64,000 bases of DNA, from contig NZ_CP019044.1 in the NCBI RefSeq assembly GCF_001953055.1, positions 2,480,001-2,544,000 of the forward strand, written 5' to 3'. The notes beneath the pieces were generated by a model. The model saw only the letters and a list, made by a program, of their open reading frames with translations, was not told the DNA's origin and ran no database searches. This stretch comes from Salaquimonas pukyongi. GTDB lineage: Bacteria > Pseudomonadota > Alphaproteobacteria > Rhizobiales > Rhizobiaceae. Both the position numbers and the translations under genes were made by a program. Positions within the stretch are counted from its first letter, which is position 1; every line of letters begins with the position of its first letter. Positions 44,058 to 52,886 of this stretch are shown here, piece by piece.

Positions 44058-45236
44058 TCAGCTTCGCGGCCCCCGCACCATTTGTGAGGCGACCCAGTGG
44101 TGAAACAGATGGGTCGGTCCATCCATCGCCGGCGAGAATTTCCCGCCGTCGAAATAGCGCCCGTGCCGGCCTTTCTGCATTCCCTCCACCACGAAGACAT
44201 CCTCCTCGAACACCTCTTTCCACTGTTCGGCGTTCTTGCGGCGCAGATCGGCATAGCCGGCCGCTTCCGCCCCCTGCGCGGTATAGTAGATCTCAACATG
44301 CTCCACAGTGCGGTCGAGCGACTTCGGCTCAAGAATGATCGCAAAGGCATGGTCGCGGTGCACGCCCAGCAGAACGTTGGGAAACAGCGCGATGTATTCT
44401 GCTCCTGTATCCCATTTATCCGAAAGGTTCGGGAAATCGGGAAACCGTTCGCCGTTTTCGCCCTCAAGCTGACGGTATACCAGCGTCCCCTGACCGGAAA
44501 AGTGCCCCGGCTCCTCGATGTGATAATGGTCTTCCAGCCGGGAGTAGGAATTGAGCCCGGGGTGAATCCACGGCAAATGATAGCTCTCGCAGTAGTTTTC
44601 GACCGCCAGCTTCCAGTTGGTCTTCACATCGAGTTTGAACGACGAGATTTCGCCACCATGGACCATCGGTTGGTCGTATTCCTTCCAGCGCTCGATCAAA
44701 TTTGCCGCATACTCGTCGAAAGGCGGCGCATCGCCCGATACGTTGACAAAGATCACGTCCCGCCAGACATGGGAAGCGATCCGCTTCAGCCCCAGTTCGT
44801 CACGCTTGATATCCTCATGGGTATTGTGGCCGGGCCCGCCCACATGGGGTGTTGTTACCAGGCGGCCGTCAAGTCCATAGCACCAGGAATGATAAGGACA
44901 GCGGAATGTGCCCCGCAGGCGGCCCTTTTGCTGCACCAGGATCATCCCGCGATGACGGCAGGTGTTCTGAAAGACGTTGACACTGCCGTCCTTGTCACGC
45001 ACCGCAACCAGCGGCATTCCCAGAAAATCAACCGGCATTGCATCGCCATGGTCGCGAATGTCCTTGGCAAAGCCGATTGCCGACCAGTTCTCGTATAAAA
45101 CCCGCCGGGTCTCCTCGCGGAAAACCTCTTCGTCCACATAGTGCGAATTCGGCAGCCCCCTTGCCTCGTTCACATCCTTCAGGACCTCCTGAAGGTAATC
45201 TGCCGACGCTCCCTTGCCTTTGGTATGGACATTCAT
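44058..45236 (-). CDS. Rieske-type aromatic/quaternary-amine oxygenase alpha subunit
   Basis: A Rieske non-haem iron oxygenase of 392 residues. The [2Fe-2S] ligands are C93, H95, C113 and H116 (NTCRHRG, FRCPYHSW). The mononuclear iron ligands include H220 and H225 in ENYCESYHLPWIHP. This ENYxExYH form is found in choline monooxygenase, carnitine and glycine-betaine oxygenases, so a quaternary amine substrate is more likely than an arene. GGAGAG precedes the chosen ATG; the frame extends 30 codons upstream without family similarity. No dedicated reductase gene is adjacent. Confidence 0.88.
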   Translation of the reverse strand: MNVHTKGKGASADYLQEVLKDVNEARGLPNSHYVDEEVFREETRRVLYENWSAIGFAKDIRDHGDAMPVDFLGMPLVAVRDKDGSVNVFQNTCRHRGMILVQQKGRLRGTFRCPYHSWCYGLDGRLVTTPHVGGPGHNTHEDIKRDELGLKRIASHVWRDVIFVNVSGDAPPFDEYAANLIERWKEYDQPMVHGGEISSFKLDVKTNWKLAVENYCESYHLPWIHPGLNSYSRLEDHYHIEEPGHFSGQGTLVYRQLEGENGERFPDFPNLSDKWDTGAEYIALFPNVLLGVHRDHAFAIILEPKSLDRTVEHVEIYYTAQGAEAAGYADLRRKNAEQWKEVFEEDVFVVEGMQKGRHGRYFDGGKFSPAMDGPTHLFHHWVASQMVRGPRS

Positions 45237-45499
45237 GGCCGCTCTCCGATGCGCACTTGCTGGCGATGAATATACCTTGCCCATCCCGGTACCCGGCAAT
45301 GTCCGCCAAAGACATGCATGACGCATTCAGGACAGGCGGCATGGCTTGCAGCCATATCTGCGGCGATATTCATCCGGCGCAATTGCGCCAGACAATTGTT
45401 CTATTCCCCTCCCTTTCTTTCCCTTCCTGATTGGCATGGGTGCTCCTTTGTCTTGTTGGAGATGGGGTGGAGACAGAAGGGAGAGAGCGCTATCCCCAG

Positions 45500-45765
45500 T
45501 TGTCATCCTCGGGCAGCTTGCGCAGCAAGCAAGTCCCGAGGCCCCATTCCGTGATGTATCCACGGACGGTGAGCCATCAGTATTCGTCATCGCCGGGTCT
45601 GACCCGAGGCAAGCGAAGCGCCGCCGATGGCGAAAGACAAACGAAGTGCCGTCGAAAGCCGGCGATCCGGCGCTAGTCGTTGTACACTGGATCCTCGGCT
45701 CAAGGCAGAGGATGACGAAGGAGTGGCCGAGGATGACGAAGGGGGCCGAAGATGAGGAAGAAGCA
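45500..45765. repeat. Cluster of palindromic and short tandem repeats in a 628-base intergenic region
   Basis: The gap 45237-45864 has no convincing gene. Three degenerate copies of an alphaproteobacterial-type intergenic palindrome are seen. One is at 45502-45541 (CCTCGGG ... CCCGAGG). One is near 45586-45615 (GTCATCGCCGGGTCTGACCCGAGG). One is at 45688-45719 (TGGATCCTCGGCTCAAGGC, AGAGGATGACGAAG). The last runs into about three tandem copies of a ~20-base unit around GAGGATGACGAAG to 45765. Long open frames crossing this region are produced by the repeats and the base bias. Confidence 0.65.
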
Positions 45766-45864
45766 AACGGCGCATTCCATTCGACTACCCATGGGACGCG
45801 CGTCACCCCCGTCGCCCGGAACTCCAAGAAACGAACCGGGGTTCACCATGCCCGTCCGTTGCAC

Positions 45865-46017
45865 CTACTTGCGCGCCCCACCCATACGGAAATGAAGCAC
45901 CAGCGCAACCAGTCCCGGCAAAAACGCCGGCGGTACGATCAACCATGCAAATTTCATCCAGTCGGACAGCGACTGGTAGGTATCAAAGAAATCCTGCCAG
46001 AAGTTGTAGTCTTCCAT
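45865..46017 (-). CDS. Small single-pass membrane protein
   Basis: A 50-residue protein MEDYNFWQDFFDTYQSLSDWMKFAWLIVPPAFLPGLVALVLHFRMGGARK. An acidic/aromatic N-terminus is followed by one membrane helix and a basic C-terminus. GGGAG lies 9 bases before the ATG. I recall similarly patterned small proteins (DWMKF.WLIVPP) annotated as hypothetical in Hyphomicrobiales. Function unknown. Confidence 0.6.
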   Translation of the reverse strand: MEDYNFWQDFFDTYQSLSDWMKFAWLIVPPAFLPGLVALVLHFRMGGARK

Positions 46018-46088
46018 GCGACCACTCCCGCTTCCTGCAAAACCGCACGTGTTTACGCGCAAGGTTTTGCCCATCAAAAAGTGAAAAC

Positions 46089-46114
46089 GGCCGCCAGAGC
46101 TTGCTCTGGCAGCC
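46089..46114 (-). terminator. Terminator at the 3-prime end of the structured RNA
   Basis: On the minus strand GGCTGCCAGAG-CAAG-CTCTGGCGGCC forms an 11-position stem with one mismatch, followed by GTTTTCACTTTTTG. It ends the structured transcript and could also end mur read-through. Confidence 0.7.
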
Positions 46115-46295
46115 GGGGAGTTAGAAGGCCGCCGTCAGACGGCCGCGCTGGCCTTTAGGCCAACGTCCCGAGGGAACGGGCCCTGGACATACGCCAGTGC
46201 CTCCCCGGCCATAAGGTTCGAGAGGTGTCGTTGCGGCCGACACCGGCCGCTGACGGAGGGGTTTCTACGCCCCGGGACCGGCAAAGACACTTCAT
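46089..46295 (-). ncRNA. Probable structured non-coding RNA of unknown family
   Basis: The ~390-base gap between the small protein gene and mur folds strongly on the minus strand. The outer arms pair as CCGGGG / CCCCGG, TAGAA / TTCTA and CCGTCAG-CGGCCG / CGGCCG-T-CTGACGG. Inside are hairpins GTGTCG...CGACAC, CTGG...CCAG, CCCG...CGGG and TGGCC-TAAA-GGCCA. A terminator-like hairpin follows at the 3-prime end. The order of paired arms supports a single RNA of about 180-200 nt. The rod-like closing stem recalls 6S RNA, but the several inner hairpins do not fit it well, so the family is open. The ends are approximate. Confidence 0.5.
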
Positions 46296-46406
46296 GTCCG
46301 CCAATCCTGCCGGCACCTCAATATGTTACCGGTAAGATCGAAAGGGAGACATTCGCGATGCGTCCCGGATTGGCCGTGGAGGGCAGCCAGCGGCCCGACT
46401 ACCCCC

Positions 46407-46820
46407 CTACTTTCGCTTCCGCCCATAGAGTTCCAGCCGGTGGTGCTCGATGTCGTAGCCCAGTTCGTCGGCAATCTGCTCCTGCAAGCGTTCCAGCGTC
46501 TCGGAATGAAACTCGATCACCTTGCCGGTATCAAGATCAATCAGGTGGTCATGATGCTCGCCATCGGCATGTTCAAAACGCGCCGGACCACCTTCAAAGG
46601 AATGGCGGTGCACGGCGCCAAGTTCCTCCAACAGCTTCATGGTGCGATAGACGGTGGCAAGCGAAATGGAGGCATCGATCTTCACCGCGCGGCGGAAGAT
46701 CGCCATCGCATCGGGATGGTCCCGTGAATTGCCCAGTATCTTCAATATGATCCGCCGCGGCTTGGTCAGCCGCACACCTGCCTGGCGCAGTTCGTTTTCG
46801 TAATCGCGATGTTCATCCAT
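46407..46820 (-). CDS. mur: Fur-family metalloregulator, probably manganese-responsive Mur
   Basis: A 137-residue Fur-family repressor. The DNA-binding part has [54 protein letters not shown], and the metal region has [46 protein letters not shown]. It has no Cys, so the structural CxxC zinc site of Zur and many Fur proteins is absent. In alphaproteobacteria this type is usually Mur. It is divergent from an Mn/Fe-type ABC transporter whose upstream region has a matching palindrome, which supports Mur. Confidence 0.85.
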   Translation of the reverse strand: MDEHRDYENELRQAGVRLTKPRRIILKILGNSRDHPDAMAIFRRAVKIDASISLATVYRTMKLLEELGAVHRHSFEGGPARFEHADGEHHDHLIDLDTGKVIEFHSETLERLQEQIADELGYDIEHHRLELYGRKRK

Positions 46821-46999
46821 GATGTTCTGGCCTGCCCGATGACAATCCCCGCGGCCTGCTCCGGCCCCGGCCCCTCATTTCCTAGCAAACCGGCGTTGGA
46901 CGATCCAGTTGCGAAACAACTGCAGATGAAAATCATTCTGGACTTTGATTCCCCCGCCCACTTTCACAGCCACAGGCGCAAATAGGAAGATTATCTTGT

Positions 47000-47014
47000 T
47001 GCAAACGATTTGCA
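47000..47014. promoter_or_regulatory. Probable Mur/Fur box upstream of the metal ABC transporter
   Basis: TGCAAA-CGA-TTTGCA is a perfect 15-base inverted repeat, resembling manganese-responsive Mur sites of rhizobia. It lies about 57-71 bases before the chosen start of the binding-protein gene. It is in the 250-base region shared with the divergent mur gene. Confidence 0.75.
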
Positions 47015-47070
47015 TTAACATTAACTTGCCGCAATTCATGACGCCACGAAATCACGAAAGGCTGGAATTG

Positions 47071-48009
47071 ATGCTGCATTCCATCTCCCTTGTTGCTGAT
47101 CGATTAAAAGACAAAGGCCGCCGGGCCGTCGTTTGCCTGGCAGTCGCCCTTATGGTCTGCCTGGCGTCCGCCCTTCCCGGCCAGGCGGCAGATAAATTCA
47201 AGGTCGTCACCACCTTCACCGTCATCGCCGACATGGCCCGCAACGTTGCCGGTGAAGCGGCCGAAGTGGTTTCGATCACCAAGCCCGGCGCTGAAATCCA
47301 CAATTACCAGCCCACGCCCCGCGACATCATCAAGGCACAGGATGCCGATCTGATTTTGTGGAACGGGCTCAATCTGGAACTGTGGTTCGAGCGCTTCTTC
47401 GCCAATCTTTCCGACGTGCCCGGCGCCACGATCACCGATGGCATCGAGCCCATCGGCATTGGCGAGGGCCCCTATACCGGCAAGCCCAATCCCCATGCAT
47501 GGATGTCGCCAAGCGATGCGCTGATCTATGTCGACAACATTGCCGCGGCGATGGCCAAACACGATCCGGACAACGGTGAAATCTACCGGGAAAACGCCGA
47601 GCGCTACAAGGCGCAGATCACCGATGTGGTGGCGCCATTGCGCGAAGCGCTTGCCAACATTCCCGAAGATCGCAGATGGCTGGTCACGAGTGAAGGCGCC
47701 TTCAGCTATCTTGCTCGCGACTTCGGCCTCAAGGAAGCCTACCTTTGGCCGATCAATGCCGACCAGCAGGGGACGCCGCAACAGGTCCGCAAGGTGATCG
47801 ACCTGATGCGCGAAAAAGCCATCCCCGCAATCTTCAGCGAAAGCACGATTTCACCGGATGCCGCCCAACAGGTGGCGCGGGAGACCGGTGCACGCTATGG
47901 CGGGGTGCTTTATGTGGATTCACTTACGGAAGCAGACGGCGCCGCGCCCACCTATCTCGACCTGCTGCGGCTGACCACGTCCACCATCGCAGAAGGACTG
48001 AAACCGTGA
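47071..48009 (+). CDS. sitA: Manganese/iron ABC transporter, periplasmic binding protein (SitA/MntC type)
   Basis: A cluster A-I (ZnuA/SitA/PsaA type) metal-binding lipoprotein-like receptor. The 312-residue product from ATG 47071 has a signal peptide (hydrophobic run [22 protein letters not shown]). The metal ligands are His in [14 protein letters not shown], His in [11 protein letters not shown], Glu in [16 protein letters not shown] and probably Asp in LYVDSL. It lacks the long His-rich loop of ZnuA, which favours Mn or Fe over Zn. An ATG 11 codons upstream (47038) is possible but has no ribosome binding site. It overlaps the next gene by GTGA. Confidence 0.9.
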   Translation: MLHSISLVADRLKDKGRRAVVCLAVALMVCLASALPGQAADKFKVVTTFTVIADMARNVAGEAAEVVSITKPGAEIHNYQPTPRDIIKAQDADLILWNGLNLELWFERFFANLSDVPGATITDGIEPIGIGEGPYTGKPNPHAWMSPSDALIYVDNIAAAMAKHDPDNGEIYRENAERYKAQITDVVAPLREALANIPEDRRWLVTSEGAFSYLARDFGLKEAYLWPINADQQGTPQQVRKVIDLMREKAIPAIFSESTISPDAAQQVARETGARYGGVLYVDSLTEADGAAPTYLDLLRLTTSTIAEGLKP

Positions 48010-48929
48010 CCAAACCAATGACCACCGGCGGCGGGAAGCCTGTTCCCGTTCCCGGTTTGAAGCTCTCCGGCGTTTCGGTGGTCTACCGCAACGGCGTTAC
48101 CGCGCTGAAGGATGCCAGTTTCGAAATCCCCATGGGCACGATCGCTGCACTCGTCGGGGTAAATGGCAGCGGCAAGTCGACCCTGTTCAAGGCAATCATG
48201 GGCTTCGTGCCGCTTGCCTCAGGCTCGGTGGAAATCCTCGGCCGGCCGGCAGCCGATTCACTGAAGGCCGTCAAGGTAGCCTATGTTCCCCAGGCAGAAG
48301 AGGTCGACTGGAATTTTCCGGTCCTGGTGGAAGACGTGGTCATGATGGGGCGCTATGGCCATATGGGATTTTTGCGCCGTGCCAAGCCGCGTGATCATGA
48401 AATGGCCGAGGCAGCGCTTTCACGGGTCAACATGCTCGAATACCGCAAGCGCCAGATCGGCGAACTTTCCGGCGGCCAGAAGAAGCGGGTGTTTCTGGCC
48501 CGCGCTCTTGCCCAGGAAAGCGAGGTCATCCTGCTTGATGAGCCGTTTACCGGCGTCGACGTGAAAACCGAGCATGCCATCATCGACCTGCTCTCCTCCC
48601 TGCGTGCCGAGGGCAAGGTCATGCTGGTCTCGACCCACAATCTGGGCAGTGTGCCCGAATATTGCGACCGCACCATTTTCATCAACAAGTCCATTCTCGC
48701 CTCCGGCAAAACTTCGGAAATCTTCACCCCGCAAAACCTTGAGATGGCCTTTGGCGGGGTGTTGCGCCACTTCATTCTCGGCGGTGCCGATCTCCATGAT
48801 GACGAGGATCCGCGCCAGGTTACGGTGATCACCGACGACGAGCGCCCGCTGGTTCTCTACGACAAGAACCCGCCCGGCACGGAGCAGGGCGACGGCAAGG
48901 ACGCAGGCGGAGATCCGTCTGATGATTGA
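48006..48929 (+). CDS. sitB: Manganese/iron ABC transporter ATP-binding protein
   Basis: The ATPase of the metal importer. The start is GTG 48006, overlapping the sitA stop, with AGGA 8 bases upstream; ATG 48018 is the alternative. The 307-residue product has Walker [10 protein letters not shown], the signature LSGGQKKR, Walker [13 protein letters not shown] and the switch His in [10 protein letters not shown]-terminal acidic tail of about 50 residues ([19 protein letters not shown]...) exceeds the usual ATPase length. Confidence 0.94.
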   Translation: MTKPMTTGGGKPVPVPGLKLSGVSVVYRNGVTALKDASFEIPMGTIAALVGVNGSGKSTLFKAIMGFVPLASGSVEILGRPAADSLKAVKVAYVPQAEEVDWNFPVLVEDVVMMGRYGHMGFLRRAKPRDHEMAEAALSRVNMLEYRKRQIGELSGGQKKRVFLARALAQESEVILLDEPFTGVDVKTEHAIIDLLSSLRAEGKVMLVSTHNLGSVPEYCDRTIFINKSILASGKTSEIFTPQNLEMAFGGVLRHFILGGADLHDDEDPRQVTVITDDERPLVLYDKNPPGTEQGDGKDAGGDPSDD

Positions 48930-49797
48930 ACTTCTGCTGGAGCCCTTCACCTATGACTACATGGTCAAGGCCATTCTGGTGTCCGGCCTGGTCGGCATGG
49001 TTTGCGGCTTTTTGTCCTGCTATCTGATTCTCAAGGGATGGTCTCTGGTGGGCGATGCCCTGTCGCACGCCATCGTGCCGGGAGTTGCCGGCGCCTACAT
49101 GATCGGGCTGCCCTTTGCATTCGGTGCCTTTTTATCCGGCGGACTTGCCGCTGCCGCCATGCTGTTTCTCAACATCCGAACCCAATTGCGCGAAGATGTC
49201 ATCATCGGCCTGATCTTCACCTCCTTCTTCGGTCTGGGCCTGTTCATGGTTTCCCTGTCGCCCACCTCGGTCAACATCCAGACCATCGTGCTCGGCAACA
49301 TTCTCGCCATCACCCCTGCCGACACGCTGCAACTAGTCATCATTTCCGTGATCACCCTCGCTGTGTTGACGCTGAAGTGGCAGGACTTCATGGTTGCGTT
49401 CTTCGATGAAAACCATGGCCGCTCCATCGGTCTTGACCCTGCCGTGCTGCGGGTTGTCTTCTTCACCCTGCTTTCCGCCTCAACCGTCGCCGCCCTGCAG
49501 ACGGTCGGCGCCTTTCTCGTTATCGCCATGGTGGTAACGCCGGGTGCCACCGCCCTTCTGCTGACCGACCGTTTTCCAAACCTCATTCGCATCGCGATCG
49601 CAATTGGCGCGGCAACCGGCATATTCGGCGCCTGGGCATCGTATTTCCTCAACGCAGCAACCGGCGGCATCATCGTGCTGGCCCAAACCGCCCTGTTTCT
49701 GCTGGCCTTTGTCTTTGCGCCAAAACACGGCCTCCTCGCCTCCCGGCGCCGCGCCCGAAAGGCCATGATCCGTGAAGAAAAGGCTTTGACATCGTGA
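48922..49797 (+). CDS. sitC: Manganese/iron ABC transporter permease
   Basis: An ABC-3 family permease of 291 residues with about eight membrane helices. The conserved parts are [32 protein letters not shown] and [28 protein letters not shown]. It overlaps the ATPase gene by 8 bases and touches the second permease gene. It forms a heterodimer with the next product, as expected for SitABCD systems with two permeases. Confidence 0.94.
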   Translation: MIELLLEPFTYDYMVKAILVSGLVGMVCGFLSCYLILKGWSLVGDALSHAIVPGVAGAYMIGLPFAFGAFLSGGLAAAAMLFLNIRTQLREDVIIGLIFTSFFGLGLFMVSLSPTSVNIQTIVLGNILAITPADTLQLVIISVITLAVLTLKWQDFMVAFFDENHGRSIGLDPAVLRVVFFTLLSASTVAALQTVGAFLVIAMVVTPGATALLLTDRFPNLIRIAIAIGAATGIFGAWASYFLNAATGGIIVLAQTALFLLAFVFAPKHGLLASRRRARKAMIREEKALTS

Positions 49798-50627
49798 TGG
49801 ATACAATGCTCCTGCCATTCCAGTTTCCCTTCATGCAGCAAGCCTTCCTCATTGCGGTTGCGGTCTCGGTTCCTGCCGGCCTCCTTTCCTGTTTTCTCGT
49901 GCTGAAAGGCTGGGCCCTGATGGGCGATGCCATTTCACACGCCGTATTGCCGGGTATCGTGCTCGCCTACATCGCCGGCCTGCCGCTGGCGCTGGGAGCC
50001 TTTGCAGCGGGCCTGATCTGCGCCGTTTCCACCGGGTTTATCGGCGACAACAGCCGGTTGCGCGAGGACACGGTGATGGGCGTGGTGTTTTCGGGAATGT
50101 TCGCCCTCGGCCTCGTCATGTTTACAGCCATCAGCACGGACGTGCATCTCGACCATATCCTGTTCGGGGATCTGCTGGGTTCAACCTGGGCCGATGCCGT
50201 CAACGTGATGGCGATATCCGGCACTGTGACACTGATTCTGGTGCTCAAGTGGCGCGACCTGATGCTGCATGTCTTCGACCCGCAGCAGTCACGGGCCACC
50301 GGGCAGCCGCTCTGGCTTTACCACTACGGTCTGCTCACATTGCTTTCACTGACCATCGTTGCAGCCCTGCAGGCGGTCGGGTTGATACTGGCCATCGCCC
50401 TGCTGATCACGCCTGGCGCCATAGCCTTCATGGTGACCAGAACCTTTCCGGTCATGCTGCTGACTGCCATCGCCATTTCCGCAAGTTCGGCCTTTGCCGG
50501 GGTTTATGTTTCGTTTTTTATCGACAGCGCACCCGCACCCACCATCGTTTTGGTGATGGCGGCGTGGTTCATTGTGGTGTTTGTGGCAAAATCCCGCGCT
50601 GCGGCTCCAGGCCCCGCCGATTATTGA
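49797..50627 (+). CDS. sitD: Manganese/iron ABC transporter second permease
   Basis: The second ABC-3 family permease (276 residues from the ATG at 49797; a GTG one codon earlier is possible). It shows CFLVLKGWALMGDAISHAVLPGIVLAYIAGLPLALGAF and ALQAVGLILAIALLITPGAIAFMVTRTFPVML, closely parallel to sitC. That points to an old gene duplication. It ends the operon. Confidence 0.94.
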   Translation: MDTMLLPFQFPFMQQAFLIAVAVSVPAGLLSCFLVLKGWALMGDAISHAVLPGIVLAYIAGLPLALGAFAAGLICAVSTGFIGDNSRLREDTVMGVVFSGMFALGLVMFTAISTDVHLDHILFGDLLGSTWADAVNVMAISGTVTLILVLKWRDLMLHVFDPQQSRATGQPLWLYHYGLLTLLSLTIVAALQAVGLILAIALLITPGAIAFMVTRTFPVMLLTAIAISASSAFAGVYVSFFIDSAPAPTIVLVMAAWFIVVFVAKSRAAAPGPADY

Positions 50628-50780
50628 AGCCGGGCGTTTTCCTGCGCTGCGGACACCGCCAAACCGGATTTCCTGCAAATATCCGCAATTTGGTTGTGGC
50701 AGGCCATGGATTCCCGCTCCGCTACGTTTATAAGATCGAATCTCCCGCCGATAACGAGAAATCACCGCAGAGAGAGTCCA

Positions 50781-51383
50781 ATGTCCGGTTTCAGGGTTGA
50801 AAAGATTGCAGAACGTTTTGATGAGGAAATTCGCTTCTTCAAGTCCTGGGTAGAGTCGCCCAAGGCCATGGGAACGATGTTTCCGACCGGCCAGGTCATA
50901 GCCAGCCGCATGGCAGGGGTCATCAACACCGGTTCCGGCCTGCCCGTACTTGAGCTGGGGCCGGGCACCGGAGCAATCACCAAGGCAATCCTCAGACACG
51001 GTGTTGAGCCGCAAAATGTCTACTCGGTAGAGTACACCGCTTCACTCATTCCCCCTTTGGAAACCGAGTTTCCCGGCGTCAGTTTCATCCACGGCGACGC
51101 CTTTGATCTGCAGACCACCCTGGGTGACAAGGCTTCCATGACATTCGATTCGGTTGTCAGCGCCCTGCCATTGCTGAATTTTCCTGTCAAACAGCGCATT
51201 GCCCTGGTCAAGGACCTGCTCGGGCGCATTCCTGCCGGCCGGCCCATTGTCCAACTGTCCTATGGTCCAAATTCGCCGGTTCCGCCCGATTGGGAAACCT
51301 ATACCGTGGAGCCGCTCGACTGGATCTTCAGGAATCTGCCGCCCGCAAGGCTTTGGATTTACCGCAGGATTGCCAAGACCTGA
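50781..51383 (+). CDS. pmtA: Phospholipid N-methyltransferase PmtA
   Basis: PmtA is the SAM-dependent enzyme that methylates phosphatidylethanolamine stepwise to phosphatidylcholine. The 200-residue product fits the Rhizobium/Sinorhizobium-type enzyme. It has FFKSWVESPKAMGTMFPTGQVIASRMA, the SAM-binding motif VLELGPGTGAITKAIL, and YSVEYTASLIPPLETEFPGVSFIHGDAFDL. The ATG at 50781 has GAGAGAG upstream; the frame is open further up but without similarity. Confidence 0.9.
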   Translation: MSGFRVEKIAERFDEEIRFFKSWVESPKAMGTMFPTGQVIASRMAGVINTGSGLPVLELGPGTGAITKAILRHGVEPQNVYSVEYTASLIPPLETEFPGVSFIHGDAFDLQTTLGDKASMTFDSVVSALPLLNFPVKQRIALVKDLLGRIPAGRPIVQLSYGPNSPVPPDWETYTVEPLDWIFRNLPPARLWIYRRIAKT

Positions 51384-51467
51384 AAACCTGAACAGGATAG
51401 ACAGCCCGTCCGGCAGGTACCGGTGCGACTGCGCCGGCCTTCGCTGGAATAACCGTGTGGAGACACC

Positions 51468-52652
51468 GTGGAATTCGACTTCGACAAGGTCATCGACCGA
51501 TGGAACAGCCATTCCTCCAAATGGGATGGCATGGAGAAGGCCGTTGGCGCAAAAGGACGGGACGCAATTGCCCTGTGGGTTGCAGAGATGGATTTCGAAT
51601 CTCCACCCGCAGTGAAAGAGGCATTGATCGAACAGGCCGAGCGCGGCACACACGGGTATTATACCGGCGATGCCACCTGGCGCGAAGCGATGAGCGGCTG
51701 GCTCTCCCGCCGCCATGGCTGGGAACCGGACCCTGACTGGATCACCCCCACATCCGGCATCGTTTCCGCCCTCGGCCTCATTCTTCAGGAATTCAGCGAG
51801 GAAAACGACCACATTGTAGTGTTCTCCCCTGCCTATCACGCTTTCGGAAAGATCATCGCCGCCAACAACCGGCGCATCCACAACCAGCCCATGATCAACG
51901 AGCAGGGCCGCTATCGCATGGACCTTGAGGGGCTTGCCGCTTCGCTCCCCTCCGATGCGAAAGTCATGTTTTTTTGTTCGCCCCACAATCCGGGCGGCCG
52001 GGTGTGGGAAGAAGATGAAATCCGCGCTGTATGCGAATTCTGCATCGAACACGACCTGCTGCTGGTCTCAGACGAGATTCATCACGATCTGGTCTATTCC
52101 GGCTATACCCATCACGTCACCGCCAAACTGGTGCCGGAAGTCATGGACCGGCTGGTCACCTGTGCTGCTGCTACCAAGACCTTCAATCTTGCCGGCGCCC
52201 ATATCGGCGGGGCCATCATATCCAACAGCGAATTGCGCCGGCGGTTTCGCTCCGTTTCCAATGCTGCCGGTCTGCTTTCCTTTCCGCTGTTCGGCATGAT
52301 CGCCACGGAAGCTGCCCAGCGTCACGGCGATGCCTGGCTGGATGCATTGCTCCCCTATCTGGAGAAAAATCGCGATCTGCTGGCCGACCGGGTTTCCCGG
52401 GACATTCCCGGTGCCCGCGCCATGCACATCGAGGCCACCTATCTTGGCTGGATCGATTTTGCGGGAACCGGTCTCGACCGCCAGGAAGTAACGCGAAGAA
52501 TAGCCGAAGATGCCAGACTGGGCGTGAGCCCCGGGCCGCAATTCGGCCCTGGCGGAGAAAGTTGGATACGGCTCAATTTTGCCACCCCGCGTTCTGTTCT
52601 GAACGAAGCGCTGGATCGCATGGCCGATGCTTTCTCCAACCTCCGGCGGTAA
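51468..52652 (+). CDS. patB: PatB/MalY family PLP-dependent C-S lyase or aminotransferase
   Basis: A fold-type I PLP enzyme of 394 residues. The family start is FDKVIDRWNSHSSKWDGMEKAVGAKGRDAIALWVAEMDFESPPAV. The PLP lysine is in CAAATKTFNLAGAHIGG, with SDEIHHDL upstream of it and an Arg in SWIRLNFATP for carboxylate binding. Members are cystathionine beta-lyases, and some convert sulfur amino acid derivatives. The start is GTG with GGAG 5 bases upstream. Exact substrate not readable from the sequence. Confidence 0.9.
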   Translation: MEFDFDKVIDRWNSHSSKWDGMEKAVGAKGRDAIALWVAEMDFESPPAVKEALIEQAERGTHGYYTGDATWREAMSGWLSRRHGWEPDPDWITPTSGIVSALGLILQEFSEENDHIVVFSPAYHAFGKIIAANNRRIHNQPMINEQGRYRMDLEGLAASLPSDAKVMFFCSPHNPGGRVWEEDEIRAVCEFCIEHDLLLVSDEIHHDLVYSGYTHHVTAKLVPEVMDRLVTCAAATKTFNLAGAHIGGAIISNSELRRRFRSVSNAAGLLSFPLFGMIATEAAQRHGDAWLDALLPYLEKNRDLLADRVSRDIPGARAMHIEATYLGWIDFAGTGLDRQEVTRRIAEDARLGVSPGPQFGPGGESWIRLNFATPRSVLNEALDRMADAFSNLRR

Positions 52653-52866
52653 CAAAATCGTCAATTACACCAATAACTTCTTGAAAATTACCAAGCGTAA
52701 GTATATCAAATTTGGTCGAGGCTTGGCGGATGATCCCCCACTTTATCTCCGCCACATGCAACACATCGTGATGCATGGTGGTCCCTGCTTCCCGTAGAAC
52801 CACAGCCTCACCTTGGGTGGTTTTCTTCAGCCTGCAAGAGCGATGATCCCGGTAAGCAGGCGCCCT

Positions 52867-52886
52867 TAGAGCGTGTCCTGGTTAGC
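52867..52886 (+). repeat. 20-base imperfect direct repeat, left copy
   Basis: TAGAGCGTGTCCTGGTTAGC here and TAGAGCCTGTCTTGATTAGC at 55805-55824 match at 17 of 20 positions in the same orientation. They flank the CaiB and metallo-beta-lactamase genes. They look like ends of a decayed mobile element or of two related insertions. The left copy overlaps the last codons of the CaiB-family gene. Confidence 0.5.

Noticed and set aside
45346-46158. Long plus-strand open frames across the repeat patch and the structured RNA
   Set aside because: They cross palindromic repeats and the minus-strand small protein gene, and their products are low-complexity with no family likeness.
46089-46295. tRNA, SRP RNA or cobalamin riboswitch in the structured region
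   Set aside because: There is no cloverleaf, GGTTCGA lies on the plus strand without a pairing T-stem, and the SRP GGAAGGAAGCAGCC-type loop and the B12-box were not found.
52573-52803. Minus-strand open frame of 76 codons overlapping the end of patB
   Set aside because: The first 50 codons look somewhat protein-like, but the frame runs into patB antisense and has no clear start signal. It is at best a decayed remnant.
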